Assembly: GCF_032229525.1 (NCBI RefSeq)
Contig: NZ_JAVTWB010000112.1
Span: 1-64,000, forward strand
Direction of reading: 5' to 3'
From: Accumulibacter sp032229525
GTDB lineage: Bacteria > Pseudomonadota > Gammaproteobacteria > Burkholderiales > Rhodocyclaceae
Length of the DNA stretch: 64,000 nucleotides
Shown: positions 27,009 to 37,000 of the stretch, piece after piece
Position numbering within the stretch: the stretch's first letter is position 1
Layout: each line of letters opens with the position of its first letter
Position numbers and translations under genes: made by a program
The notes under the pieces: model-generated
Seen by the model: only the letters and a program-made list of their open reading frames with translations
The model's database searches: none
Told to the model about the DNA's origin: nothing

Positions 27009-28553
27009 GTGTCTTCTGATTTTGTAGCGGCGATCGACCTCGGTTCGAACAGCTTTCACATGATCGTTGCCCGCCTGAGCAACGGACAGGTGCAGGTTCA
27101 CGACCGTTTGCGCGAGATGGTTCAGCTGGCGGGCGGCCTGGATGGCCGCAATCGCCTGTCGGAAGAGTCGCAGCGACGAGCTCTGGCGTGCCTGGCACGC
27201 TTCGGGCAACGACTGAGGCACATTCCGGCTGAGCAGATACGCATCGTCGGTACCAATACCCTGCGCCAGGCGCGTAACAGCGCCGAGTTCGTCGCTCGCG
27301 CAGAACAGCTCCTCGGCCACAAGGTCGAAATCGTACGTGGCCAGGAAGAAGCACGGCTGATTTATCTCGGTGTCGCCCACAACGTCGCCGACATTCCCGG
27401 CAAAAGGCTGGTGGTGGATATCGGTGGCGGCAGTACCGAACTGATCATTGGCGAAAAATTCGACCCACTGCATCTGGCCAGCCTGCGCATGGGTTGCGTC
27501 AGCCTGAGCCGAGCCTGTTTCGGCGATGGCCGGGTGACGGCGGCCCGCCTGCGCGAAGCGGAACTGCTGGTTCAACTGAACCTCGAGCCGGTACGTGAAG
27601 AATACCTGGCCCGCGGCTGGAACGTGGCAACCGGCGCTTCCGGGTCAATCAAGGCGATTCAGGGGGTGCTGATCGGCGAGGGCTGGAGCCGCGAGGGGAT
27701 CACACTCGAGGCGCTGCGGCGACTGCGGCAAGCCCTTTGCGAGGTCCGCCACACCGCCGCCATAGCCGCCCGCTGGCAGCTTGATCCGGCGCGTGCCCGC
27801 GTCTTCGTGGGTGGCTTCGTCGTCCTGCACGGCCTGTGCGAGGCACTGGGCATCGAGCAGCTGCAGGTCTCGGAAGGCGCGCTGCGCGAAGGCCTGATTT
27901 ATGACCTCCTGGGGCGCATTCGACACGAAGACGTACGTGACCGGACGATCGCCGACGTCATCACGCGCTTCAACCTCGACGAGGCGCAGGCGGGCCGGGT
28001 GAGCGCGACCGCCCTGGCGCTGCTTCGGCAGGTGCGAGCGCAATGGCGACTCAACGGCGCCGAGGCGCCACACGTTCTCGGACGCGCGGCCCGCCTGCAT
28101 GAGGCCGGCCTGCTGCTGACCCATGACGGGCATCACCGGCATGGCGCCTACGTGCTTGAGCACGCCGATTTGCCGGGTTATTCACGCGACGATCAGCTCT
28201 TGCTGGCCGCCCTGGTCCGGCGTCACCGGCGCGCCTTTCCGGCCGCGGCCTTTGCCCATCTGCCGAAGCAGTGGACGCGGTCCGCGCGGCGTCTGTGCGT
28301 TCTCCTGCGCTTGGCGGTGGTGCTACACCGTAGCCGCAGCAGCGAGGCGCTGCCGGCAATAAGTCTGCACGTCGACCGGCGGCAACTGGAGCTGGGCTTT
28401 CCGGATGGCTGGCTGGAGGCGCATCCGCTGACCCGCGCCGATCTGCAGATCGAGGCGGGCTTATTGCACCAGGCCGGTTTCAAGCTGCGGCTGGGCCGGA
28501 CCAGGACTGGCCCGGAACCAGCGCAGGCGCCGTCTGGTTCTGTTGCGCCATGA
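27009..28553 (+). CDS. ppx: Exopolyphosphatase (Ppx/GppA family)
   Basis: Releases orthophosphate from the ends of inorganic polyphosphate and may also act on pppGpp. The actin-like ATPase fold is evident: phosphate-1 loop FVAAIDLGSNSFHMIVARL, GTNTLRQARN, catalytic region GQEEARLIYLGV, phosphate-2 DIGGGSTELIIG. A C-terminal HD-like helical domain follows (HEAGLLLTHDGHHRHGAYVLEHADLPGYSRDDQLLL). I choose the GTG at 27009, which has AAGGAG seven bases upstream, over an ATG at 26991 with no ribosome-binding site; the result is 514 aa, the size of E. coli Ppx. No polyphosphate kinase is adjacent. It converges with the MFS gene. Confidence 0.9.
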   Translation: MSSDFVAAIDLGSNSFHMIVARLSNGQVQVHDRLREMVQLAGGLDGRNRLSEESQRRALACLARFGQRLRHIPAEQIRIVGTNTLRQARNSAEFVARAEQLLGHKVEIVRGQEEARLIYLGVAHNVADIPGKRLVVDIGGGSTELIIGEKFDPLHLASLRMGCVSLSRACFGDGRVTAARLREAELLVQLNLEPVREEYLARGWNVATGASGSIKAIQGVLIGEGWSREGITLEALRRLRQALCEVRHTAAIAARWQLDPARARVFVGGFVVLHGLCEALGIEQLQVSEGALREGLIYDLLGRIRHEDVRDRTIADVITRFNLDEAQAGRVSATALALLRQVRAQWRLNGAEAPHVLGRAARLHEAGLLLTHDGHHRHGAYVLEHADLPGYSRDDQLLLAALVRRHRRAFPAAAFAHLPKQWTRSARRLCVLLRLAVVLHRSRSSEALPAISLHVDRRQLELGFPDGWLEAHPLTRADLQIEAGLLHQAGFKLRLGRTRTGPEPAQAPSGSVAP

Positions 28554-28593
28554 TTACTTCACTGCCCGCTACCGCGGTCTCGTGTTTTGCCCC

Positions 28594-29115
28594 TCAGCCC
28601 TGCCCGTGGTTCGGCAGCCGGTGCCAACGGTAGCCGCTGACAAGGAACCAGGCGTAGGCTGCTGATTGCAACCCGAGCAGCGTCAGAAAAGTATACCGAT
28701 GAGCCATTACGGCGGTCTCTCCTTGCGCTTGCAGCAGATCGATGAGCAGACCGAGGCCCCACTGCAGGGCGAAAGCGCCGGCGAAAACCATCAGGTTGAA
28801 AGCGGTGGTGGCGCGGCCCGAAAGGGCGACCGGAAAGCCGGCGGCAGTCAACGAAAAGGCCAGCGTCCCGAAGCTCGAAAAAGTGCCGTAGGCGACCCAC
28901 AGCCAGTGGGTTGCCGGCGATGCCTCGCTGGCGATCAGCGCCAGCATCAGCAGCGATAGACCGAGCCCGACGGCGAGCAGGGCCACCGGCTTGATTCCGC
29001 GCCTGGCCAGCCCGGTCGCCAGCAGGCCGATCAGGATGTAGGCGATCAGCATGGCCACGCTCATCCCCGCCAGGTGGTCGGCAGCGGTCGCTCGCGAGTA
29101 GCCGTTGACCTGCAT
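28594..29115 (-). CDS. Major facilitator transporter, C-terminal part (cut by gap)
   Basis: About 174 residues with five to six hydrophobic helices (MLIAYILIGLLATGLARRG, ALLAVGLGLSLLMLALIA, WLWVAYGTFSSFGTLAFSLTAAGFP, AFNLMVFAGAFALQWGLGLLIDLL, YTFLTLLGLQSAAYAWFLVS), the second half of a 12-helix MFS permease. The loop LARRGIKPVALL resembles the conserved MFS loop 8-9. The 5' half of the gene is lost in the gap at 29116-29215. Substrate unknown. Any single frame read through the N into the MOSC gene is an artefact. Confidence 0.75.
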   Translation of the reverse strand: MQVNGYSRATAADHLAGMSVAMLIAYILIGLLATGLARRGIKPVALLAVGLGLSLLMLALIASEASPATHWLWVAYGTFSSFGTLAFSLTAAGFPVALSGRATTAFNLMVFAGAFALQWGLGLLIDLLQAQGETAVMAHRYTFLTLLGLQSAAYAWFLVSGYRWHRLPNHGQG

Positions 29116-29215
29116 NNNNNNNNNNNNNNNNNNNNNNNNNNNNNNNNNNNNNNNNNNNNNNNNNNNNNNNNNNNNNNNNNNNNNNNNNNNNNNNNNNNNN
29201 NNNNNNNNNNNNNNN
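29116..29215. other. Assembly gap, 100 N, true size unknown
   Basis: Exactly 100 N with no repeated flanks. It separates the 5' side of the MFS gene from the 3' end of the MOSC gene. Roughly half an MFS gene (about 600 bp) must be missing, so the placeholder underestimates the gap. Confidence 0.9.
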
Positions 29216-29757
29216 CGCCACAGTTCGGCCAGCGAGACGGCCCCCGGCAGGCGTTCGATCAGCGCAAGTTCGTCGCCGCTGGCGACCGTGGCGACTTCGA
29301 GGACGCGGTAGTACCAGCCGGTCAGACCGGTTTCGGCGATCGTCCGCGCCACCCCATCGCTGCCGTAGCGATGGTCGATTTTCCAGCACGGGCTACGCGG
29401 CTGGCTGACCTGCAGCCGTGCCCTGCCGAGGCGAAAGATATCGCCGATACAGACCGTGCTCTCGTCAAAGCCGCTGGCCGAAAGGTTCTCGCCAATACTT
29501 CCGGCAAGCAGCTGAGCGGCTATTTCCGGACGACAGTCGGCGAGCCGTCGATAGTTGGTCACGGCGTAGTGATGAACGGCTTTCTCCGGCCCGCCATGGA
29601 CGCGACGGTCGGCCTGGACATCCCCGGCCAAGCCTTCGACGCCAAGATCAACGGGTCCCATAATCGCCTGCTTGTAGATTCCGGTCGCTTGACCATGATC
29701 GTCGATTCGCGTCAAGCCGCCGGCAAACAACAGCACATCAGTCACTTCGATCCTCAT
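29216..29757 (-). CDS. MOSC domain protein, YiiM type (3' end cut by gap)
   Basis: MOSC domains are the sulfur-carrying C-terminal domains of molybdenum-cofactor sulfurases; YiiM-type proteins bind Moco and reduce N-hydroxylated compounds such as hydroxylaminopurine. Visible family parts are GPVDLGVEGLAGDVQADRRVHGGPEKAVHHY, GSIGENLSASGFDESTVCIGDIFRLG and QVSQPRSPCWKID with the conserved Cys. About 180 residues are present; YiiM is about 224, so some 40 residues are lost in the gap. The likely start (29757) lies inside the end of the ROK kinase gene, a 20-bp overlap. Confidence 0.82.
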
Positions 29758-30652
29758 TCCACAGCCAGGCGGCACCCCGAACGCCGGAAGAGTCGCCGTG
29801 GACGTTACGCAGCAAGCGGGTCCGGATCAGGTCACTGAAAACGCGGGCCGTCCACAGCCGTGGCACGGCATGATACAGGCGCTCGATGTTCGACAGGCCG
29901 CCACCGAGCACGATCACGTCCGGATCGAGAATGTTGACCACCTGGGCCAGGGCCTTGGCCAGTCGCCGCTCGTAGCGCTCCAGTGTTTGATCACATGCCC
30001 GATTGCCGGCCATCGCGCCAGCGCAGATCGCCTCGGCAGTCAGTGAGCCCCCGCCATGACGGCAGTGGTCGCCGCTCAGCGCCGGACCCGACAGCCAGGT
30101 TTCGACACAGCCGAACCGGCCACAGTAGCAGCGTGGTGGCGCTAGTACTTCCTCTTCCAGCAAGGGCAGCGGGTTGTGGCCCCACTCCCCGGCAATATGA
30201 TTCGCGCCACTCAGGGCTTGCTGACGAACGACGATGCCACCGCCAACGCCAGTGCCCAGAATCACCCCGAAGACCACCTCTGCGCCCTTGCCGGCGCCGT
30301 CGATGGCTTCCGAGAGGGCGAAGCAGTTGGCGTCATTGGCCAGGCGGACTTCGCGCTGCAATAACGCCTGCAGATCGGTGCGCAGCGGTTTGCCGATCAG
30401 GCAGGTCGAATTGGCGTTCTTGATCGTGTCATCAACGGCCGATTCTGCACCGGGCATGCCGACCCCAACGCTCCCGCTCTGGCCCAGTGCGCGCTCCGCT
30501 GCCTTGACCAGATCACCGACCGCCCTGACCGTGCCCAGGTAGTCCCCCTGTGGCGTTGGTTGGCGCTGACGCAGCAGCACCCGACCGGAGTCGTCAAGTG
30601 CCAGCAGCTCGATCTTGCTGCCGCCAAGGTCAATGCCAAAGCGTAGGGCCAT
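29738..30652 (-). CDS. ROK family sugar kinase
   Basis: ATP-dependent kinase of the ROK family, acting on fructose, N-acetylglucosamine or a similar hexose. Motifs in order: phosphate loop FGIDLGGSKIELLALD; NDANCFALSEA with the catalytic Asp; GTGVGGGIVV; the zinc site and substrate signature GEWGHNPL..CYCGRFGCVETWLSGPAL; and VIVLGGGLSN. The 304-residue length is standard. The zinc motif and the GHNPLP context resemble fructokinase/N-acetylglucosamine kinase (Mak/NagK) rather than glucokinase, but substrate cannot be settled from sequence. It overlaps the downstream MOSC gene. Confidence 0.88.
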   Translation of the reverse strand: MALRFGIDLGGSKIELLALDDSGRVLLRQRQPTPQGDYLGTVRAVGDLVKAAERALGQSGSVGVGMPGAESAVDDTIKNANSTCLIGKPLRTDLQALLQREVRLANDANCFALSEAIDGAGKGAEVVFGVILGTGVGGGIVVRQQALSGANHIAGEWGHNPLPLLEEEVLAPPRCYCGRFGCVETWLSGPALSGDHCRHGGGSLTAEAICAGAMAGNRACDQTLERYERRLAKALAQVVNILDPDVIVLGGGLSNIERLYHAVPRLWTARVFSDLIRTRLLRNVHGDSSGVRGAAWLWNEDRSD

Positions 30653-30737
30653 GAAATAGTCAGCTGGTGCGCGTGTCAGGTTTTGCGCGGTCGGAGTGGC
30701 GGCCCCACGCTGTCATCAAGCCTTGCCGCCGGTGCGG

Positions 30738-31298
30738 TCAAAACAGGCGAGCGCCTTCGCCCTGGTTGTCGCGTCGTTCGGGTGAATAGAGCAGTTCCAC
30801 CCGGCGCATTTTCTGTCGGCACAGACTTGTCTTGCAGGCGGTAGGGGTTTTCTCGCTGCCCACGCTGTAGCGGCGAATCTGGCCGCCGGGGACATGGTAC
30901 GAGCGGAGCAACTTCCTGACCGACAGAACCCGCTGCTCGGCGATGGCGACGTTGTAGTTGCGACTTCCCAGATCGTCGGTGTAGCCGATCAAGGTCACTG
31001 TCGTGTCGGGATTCTGCTTCAGGTACTCCGCATGCAGCTGCAGTTTTGCCTTCTCCCGGCTAACGACCGTCACGCTACCGAGGGAAAAGTAGATGTTGTC
31101 CTCTTCCCTGCTTGAAGCAATCACCTTTGCTTCAACCGCCGCCTCCTCCTTCTCGGTTCTGGCGCGGGCAGCCTCGGCATCATCATCGCTTCTGACGGCA
31201 TCCTGTGGGCGGTCCGGCTCCCACGGCCAGGCGCCGCATCCGGACAGTGCCAGGACGGCGGCAAACACGCAGCAGAAACGGGTGGCAAAGGTGAGCAT
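30738..31298 (-). CDS. OmpA-family lipoprotein
   Basis: Outer-membrane lipoprotein of 186 residues. The signal peptide ends in the lipobox LSGC (MLTFATRFCCVFAAVLALSGC), followed by an acidic, Ala/Glu-rich and probably coiled-coil stretch, then an OmpA peptidoglycan-binding domain (about residues 68-165: NIYFSLGSVTVVSREKAKLQLHAEYLKQNPDTTVTLIGYTDDLGSRNYNVAIAEQRVLSVRKLL). The expected Asp and Arg diaminopimelate-binding residues (TDDLGS, AEQR) are present, so it probably tethers the outer membrane to the wall in the manner of Pal. The start at 31298 is where the signal peptide begins; the frame is open for 53 codons upstream. It sits 76 bp downstream of clcA. Confidence 0.85.
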   Translation of the reverse strand: MLTFATRFCCVFAAVLALSGCGAWPWEPDRPQDAVRSDDDAEAARARTEKEEAAVEAKVIASSREEDNIYFSLGSVTVVSREKAKLQLHAEYLKQNPDTTVTLIGYTDDLGSRNYNVAIAEQRVLSVRKLLRSYHVPGGQIRRYSVGSEKTPTACKTSLCRQKMRRVELLYSPERRDNQGEGARLF

Positions 31299-31374
31299 GA
31301 AGATCGGGCTTTCGGTTCTTGTATTCGGTGCGCTGTCTTGACCGCAGAAACGGTTTGGCGACGGGTGAAAAGGC

Positions 31375-32748
31375 TCAGCTTGGCGTGTCCTTCTTGGCCA
31401 TGAAGCCCATCGCCAGCTGCTGATAAAGCTCCGGACTGACGCGCGAACTGACCGCATTGGAGATCAACGCCACGGCCATCAGGCTGATCACCATGCCATG
31501 ACCATCGATCATCTCCATGACGATGATCGCGGCGGTTATCGGCGATTGCGTGACCGCAGCCAGAAAGCCGGCCATGCACAGCGCCGTGATTGGAACAGCG
31601 TTCACGGCAAAGCCGAGAATCTCGCAGGTGCTGGCTCCGAGCGCCGCACCGACTGCCAGCGCCGGCGCGAATATGCCACCCGGAATCCCTGAATAATAGG
31701 TGACAACAGTCGCCACGTAGCGGGTCACCGGGGCGTGCCACGGTGCCGACAAAGCCGTCATGGTGTCGCCGGAAACCAGCGACGCGGTAACCGAGTAGCC
31801 ACTGCCGTAAGACAAACCGCCTCCGAGCCAGCCGACCACCGCGATGACCAGTCCGCAGCAGCCGGCGAAGCGGACCGGATGAGCGGCGCGCCACCGCCAG
31901 ACGACGAAGGTCGGGTGCTTCTGAGGCCACAGCAGCAGGCGGCTGAAAATGCCGCCGAGCACACCGCAGAACATGCCATAGACCAGGACCGGAACACCGA
32001 TCTCACTAAATTCTGAGACCTTCATGCGCCCGAAATGGCTATAGTTGCCCTCCAGGGAAATGGCCACCAGGCCGGACAGGATGATCGTACTAACCAGGAT
32101 GCCAGTGGTCTTGGCCTCCAGGCGTTTTCCCAGTTCCTCTACTGCGAAGACGACGCCGGCAAGCGGCGTGTTGAAGGCGGCGGCGATGCCCGCCGCGCCA
32201 CCGGCCAGAATCAGATTCGCCGGGGCGATTGCCCGCGAGTGCGGCAGAAACCGATGGGCGGCGTGCAGGATCGATGCCGCCACTTGTACCGATGGGCCTT
32301 CCCGCCCGGCCGAAAAGCCGCCGAGCAGGGCGAGACAGCCGGCGCCGATCTTGCCGACGGAGAGGCGCAGTGAGATCAGATGGTCGACCGACTCGCCACG
32401 GGCGGCAAGGCGTGTCGCCGCGATGACCTGCGGAATGCCGCTGCCCTGGGCTCCCGGGAAAAACCGTTGGGTCAGCCAGACCGCGGCCATGCCGGACAGG
32501 GGTGCAGCGACAAACGGCACCCAGGGGAATGGCACACCCGGGTGGGAATTGGCCAGATCGAAGAAGGTGGCCAGGGCGAGATCGGCGAGCTTTGTGAAAG
32601 CAACAACGGCCAGGCCGGCGCAAGCGGCCGCCCCCCACAAGGTCAAACGGGTGCGCCACCTGAAGGCGCTCAGCCGGCCGCGGAAAGGGTTCATTCCTGA
32701 ACGCGTACGCTGCCGGATAGCGCCCAGCCTGTCGCGGAAGAAGTTCAT
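31375..32748 (-). CDS. clcA: ClC-type chloride/proton antiporter
   Basis: Inner-membrane ClC protein. The three chloride-site motifs are intact: GSGIP (GAQGSGIPQV), GREGP with the gating glutamate, and GGIFAPAL. The glutamate in FAVEELGKRLE matches the internal proton glutamate of E. coli ClC, so it should be a 2Cl-/H+ antiporter rather than a channel. Around 10-12 hydrophobic helices; no cytoplasmic CBS domains. The N-terminus contains two similar 18-residue units (MNFFRDRLGAIRQRTRSG and MNPFRGRLSAFRWRTR), each with a possible start (32748 and 32694). Confidence 0.92.
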   Translation of the reverse strand: MNFFRDRLGAIRQRTRSGMNPFRGRLSAFRWRTRLTLWGAAACAGLAVVAFTKLADLALATFFDLANSHPGVPFPWVPFVAAPLSGMAAVWLTQRFFPGAQGSGIPQVIAATRLAARGESVDHLISLRLSVGKIGAGCLALLGGFSAGREGPSVQVAASILHAAHRFLPHSRAIAPANLILAGGAAGIAAAFNTPLAGVVFAVEELGKRLEAKTTGILVSTIILSGLVAISLEGNYSHFGRMKVSEFSEIGVPVLVYGMFCGVLGGIFSRLLLWPQKHPTFVVWRWRAAHPVRFAGCCGLVIAVVGWLGGGLSYGSGYSVTASLVSGDTMTALSAPWHAPVTRYVATVVTYYSGIPGGIFAPALAVGAALGASTCEILGFAVNAVPITALCMAGFLAAVTQSPITAAIIVMEMIDGHGMVISLMAVALISNAVSSRVSPELYQQLAMGFMAKKDTPS

Positions 32749-33240
32749 TCGGATCCTGTTTGTTTCGGTTGACACCGGCCACCAAGTGCGTGACTCGACA
32801 TTCAGCGGACTGGCGGGAGCAATGCGCCGTCGTGCAGGGGCCGCGGACAATCGCCACTGCACGTTCTGGTGGCGAATTCGCAACAAGACGGAATTCGCCC
32901 ACGCCCCGCAGTCTAACACCGGTGGCGCGCCTTCCGACCGAACTTTGCAGCCGGAAAGGAGGGGCAGTACAAGGATTGGCGGCGCCAGCGCGCGGCCGGC
33001 CTGGCGAGATGAAACGAGCGCTCCACCGTGGTTTCCCGGTTGAACTTTCAGTGCGCGGCAAAGCTGATCGGAGCAGCACCGGCGACAACCGTCGAAACGG
33101 CGGAACAGACCGGAAGATTGTGCGGAACAGGAATCGTGCCCGGGGCAACAGTTGGCAAACGCGGGTATATTGCTTCTTTGCACCGACGGGTCGGTAGAAG
33201 AGAAAACAGTGGCAAGTTCGACACTTCAAAAGGAGGTCCC
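32749..33240. other. 492-bp divergent intergenic region
   Basis: Separates clcA (minus) and the amidotransferase gene (plus). It contains a 9-bp inverted repeat at 32871-32899. A strong AAGGAGGT lies immediately before 33241. Frames within it look like shadows without family resemblance. Promoters for both genes are expected here. Confidence 0.5.
32871..32899. promoter_or_regulatory. Inverted repeat, possible operator
   Basis: GGCGAATTC (32871-32879) and GAATTCGCC (32891-32899) form a perfect 9-bp inverted repeat with an 11-base spacer. The half-site spacing suits a dimeric regulator on one DNA face. The factor is unknown. Confidence 0.4.
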
Positions 33241-34023
33241 ATGAGCTGGCGCCCTTTACGTATCGGTCTTTCAGCGCGCATCTATCATCCGCAGGCGGGT
33301 GCGACGGGCCTGCAATCGAAATCCCTGCATTACCTCGAGCAATCGGTCGCCCATTGGGCCATGTCGCGCGACGTCATGGTCTTCATGATCCCGGCGGTCA
33401 GTGGCGATGGCATCGTCAATCGCAGCAGCATCCGGCTCTCGGATTACCCGCAGTATCTCGATGGCCTGCTTTTGCAAGGCGGTGCCGACGTCAATCCGCA
33501 AAGCTACGGCGAGGAACCCTTGCATCCCGATTGGGTAGGGGATCAGGTTCGCGACGCCTATGAAATGGAACTGCTGCACGAGTTTATCGAAGCCGGAAAG
33601 GCGGTCCTTGGCATTTGTCGCGGCGCCCAACTGATCAATGTGGCGCTTGGTGGTACGCTGTACCAGGATATCGCGACGCAGATCGTCTCGGCCGGAACAC
33701 ACCTTCATGACAACTACGACCGCCACAGTCATGCGGTTGAATGGGCCAAGGATTCGAGTCTGGCGAAACTCTATCCCGGAGCGACCGGCGGACGCGTGGT
33801 CTCGATTCATCATCAGGCGATCAATGCCCTGGGCCGTGGCCTGCGCGTCGAGGCACGCAGCGAGGGAGACGGCGTGGTCGAAGCCGTACGCCTGCAAGGG
33901 AAACCCTATGTCCTCGGGCTGCAATGGCACCCGGAGTTTCATCCGCCGGGCAGTCCGGACCTGCTGGACAGCGCGCCCATCCTCGACGAGTTTCTCAACG
34001 CAGCGCGAGGCCGACGTTGGTAA
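33241..34023 (+). CDS. Class I glutamine amidotransferase (PuuD-like)
   Basis: A 260-residue hydrolase of the peptidase C26 / gamma-glutamyl-GABA hydrolase type, which cleaves gamma-glutamyl bonds. The triad is visible: nucleophile Cys in AVLGICRGAQLINVALGG, and His and Glu in GLQWHPEFHPPG. The YLDGLLLQGGADVNPQSYGEE segment is typical of the PuuD subgroup, which works alone, without a synthetase partner. The start is fixed by AAGGAGGT six bases before the ATG. No polyamine catabolism gene is adjacent, so the natural substrate is uncertain. A strong hairpin terminator follows. Confidence 0.87.
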   Translation: MSWRPLRIGLSARIYHPQAGATGLQSKSLHYLEQSVAHWAMSRDVMVFMIPAVSGDGIVNRSSIRLSDYPQYLDGLLLQGGADVNPQSYGEEPLHPDWVGDQVRDAYEMELLHEFIEAGKAVLGICRGAQLINVALGGTLYQDIATQIVSAGTHLHDNYDRHSHAVEWAKDSSLAKLYPGATGGRVVSIHHQAINALGRGLRVEARSEGDGVVEAVRLQGKPYVLGLQWHPEFHPPGSPDLLDSAPILDEFLNAARGRRW

Positions 34024-34051
34024 AGCGATTCGCCAGCGCGCGATGACTTGT

Positions 34052-34085
34052 GGAGGGTGGCAAGCCGTCGGGCTTGCCACCCTCC
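34052..34085. terminator. Strong bidirectional terminator
   Basis: GGAGGGTGGCAAGCC (34052-34066) pairs perfectly with GGCTTGCCACCCTCC (34071-34085) around a GTCG loop: a 15-bp stem between the convergent ends of the amidotransferase and malQ-treY genes. No T tract follows on either side. Confidence 0.75.
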
Positions 34086-34094
34086 GTCACTAGC

Positions 34095-37000
34095 TCAAGG
34101 CTCGCCCTGGGTGGCCAGCAGAGCGACCGGGAAGCTCGCCAATAGCTCGCCGATTGCCAACTGAGCGCCTGCCGAATGGCTTTCACCGCTGAGCAGATTG
34201 CGCCAGCCACTGGCGGCCAGCCCGTCGGGCAGTTCGAGCACGGTATTGGCCCAGACCTCGTTGCCCAGTGGCAGGATGCGGTTGTCGCCGAGCAGACCCA
34301 CCGGCAGCAGCGGCACGACGACGACAATCGCCCGCTCGCCGTGCTGACGCGCGTAGGCACAGAGGTGCGCAGCGTGCTCGCCGCTGACTTTCAGAGGCTG
34401 GTAATCGCCCAGCTCCAGTACTTCCGGCCAGCGCGCGCGCAGGGCGAGACTCTGCCACAGCGTGTACAGCTTGATGCGCCCGTCGTTCATGTCGCTGAGC
34501 AGTGGCTGCAGACGCGCGGGCCATTGCTCCGGCGGCGCGTCAACCATCGCCTGTACCTGCGCCAGATACTCGCCGCGCAGGGGAAAGTCGATCGGCCGAC
34601 GGTTGTCCGGGTCGACCAGATTGAACTGCCACAGCTCGCAACCCTGGTAGATGTCCGGGACACCCGGTGAGGTGACCTTGATGAGCAGCTGCGCCAGCGC
34701 GTTGATCAGTCCGTGATGGGCGATGGTCTGCAGCATCGACACGAAGTCGGCGAGGAAGAGGTTCTTCTCGCCAGGCGCCAGCAGGGCACGCACGAAATCG
34801 GTGACAGCGCCTTCGTAGGCTTCATTGACCTGTACCCAGCTGCTGTGCTCTTTGCCCTCGCGCAGCGCCTTGATCATGTAGGCCTCGATGCGTTGCCGGT
34901 AGTCGGCGAGTTCTTCGTCGCTCGGCGGCGTCAGCGGCCAGGTGCCGATCAGCGTCTGGTAAAGCAGGTACTCGTCGTTGCGCGACGGCGCGGCGACGCC
35001 ATCGACCTCGTGCTTGCGGCCGCGATTCAGGCGGCGCCAGCGTTTGAGCATCAGTTTCCAGGCCGCCGGGATCTCCGAGAGGACGTTGATGCGCGCGCGC
35101 GCGTCCTCGGAACGCTTGCTGTCGTGCGTTGAGGTGGCGAGCATGTTGTGCGGCCAACGGACGGCGCGGGCGCGCGTCGCGGCGTGGAAGGCGGCGACCG
35201 AAATACCGAAGCGGCGCGGTTCGCCACCGACGTCGTTGAGGGAGGTCAGGCGATGATAGCGATAGAAGGCCGTATCCTCGACTCCCTTGGCCATCACCGG
35301 CGACGAGACCTGCTGGAACTTCATGGCGAAGGCTTCCAGCGGCTCGCGGTAGGAGGCACTGCGGCCGCGCGCGAGATCGGTGGTCAGCACGCCCTCGAGG
35401 AAATCGTAAATGCCGGTATCGAACAGCGGGCTGCGTTTCTTGGCCACCGCCACCGCCCAGCTGATGTGCCGGCGGTCGTCGGTCGACAGTTCGCCGTGGG
35501 CGACGTAGCTGCGATAGACCGGGAAACACGCCACCACTTCGATCAATGCCTCGCGCAGGCCGTTGAGGGTGAAGTCGCAGGTGTCGCGACTGGCCGTGGC
35601 GATGCGCGCCAGGCGGTTGGCGAGGACGCTAAACTCGCTCGCCAGCGCGGTGTGCATAATCAGCTTCTTGGCGTCGTAGGCGAGTTCCTCGAAGTCGCTG
35701 TCGACGCCGGTAAAGTCGCGGTAGATGCGCGTCATGCGCCGCTCGGAGGCGGTATCGACGAAGAGGTTGTTGACCAGGTTGGAAAAACGGTAGCCGGTGG
35801 CGCCGTGGATCGGCCAGTCGTCCGGCAGGCGCTCGTGCTCGGCGAGGATCTTCTCGATCAGCAGATAGATCGCCAGCGGCTCGCCGGGTACCGGTGGCTT
35901 GCCGCCGACAGCCTGCTGCAGGTGGCGGAAGTATGCACCGGGGTCGAACATCCCGTCGGGGTGGTCGATGCGTAGCCCCTCAACTTTGCCCTGGGAGACC
36001 AGGTCGAGGATCAGGTGGTGGGTGGCGTCGAATACCGCCGGGTCCTCCATGCGCAGCGCGGCGAGGTCGTTGATGTCGAAAAAGCGGCGATAGTTGATCT
36101 CGTCGCAGGCGACCCGCCAGTAGGCCAGGCGATAGCCTTGCACCTGGATCAGGTCGTGCAGCAGATCGTAGCTGGCGGGATGGCCGGGGCGGCCGTTGAA
36201 CTCGATGAGATTATCGGCGATGTGGTGGGCGATGTCGGCGCGCGCTTCGGTCAGTGCCGCCAGATGGCGCTTGTGCACCTCCTTGTCGCGTTGCCGTTCG
36301 GCCATCTTCGCCGGCTTGCTGGTGGTCCGCGCCGGCAGGTGGCCGAAAGCGGTGAGCAGCGTCTCCAGTTCGCCGTAGCGCTCGTGGCTTTCGCCGAGCA
36401 CCGCAGCCAGGCGTTCGCGACGGTGACCGACGATGCGCGGGTAGCTCGCCGGGTCCACCGGCAGCCGGTGCTGGTAGTACATGATGCTGAACTCGCCGCG
36501 AACGGCGTCGTATTCAAGACGCAGTTCGCCCGCGTTGAGCACCTGTCCGTAGTGCGCACCAAGCAGTGGCAAGAGCACCTTGCCCTTGAGTTCGCGGTTG
36601 AGCGGATCCCAGTCGATGTCGAAGAAAGCGCCCCAGGCCGAGGCCGGGCCGTTCTCCAGGACGTCTAGCCACCAGGCGTTGTCCGCCCCCATGACCCCCA
36701 TGTGGTTGGGGACGACGTCGATGACCTGCGACAGCGCATTCTCCTTGAGGGCGGCCGAGAAGTCCTCGAACTCCTGTGGCGTGCCGATCTCCGGGTTGAG
36801 TTCGGCGTGGCCGACGATGTCGTAACCGTGCGTGCTGCCCGGTCTTGCGCGCAGATAAGGGGAAGCGTAGCAGTGGCTGATGCCGAGTGCGGCCATGTAC
36901 GGCGCCAGGGCACCGGCCTGGGCAAAGGTGAAGTCGCGGTTGAACTGCATGCGGTAGGTGGCGCGCGGGATGACCGCGACACGCGTTGTCGTCGGCACTT

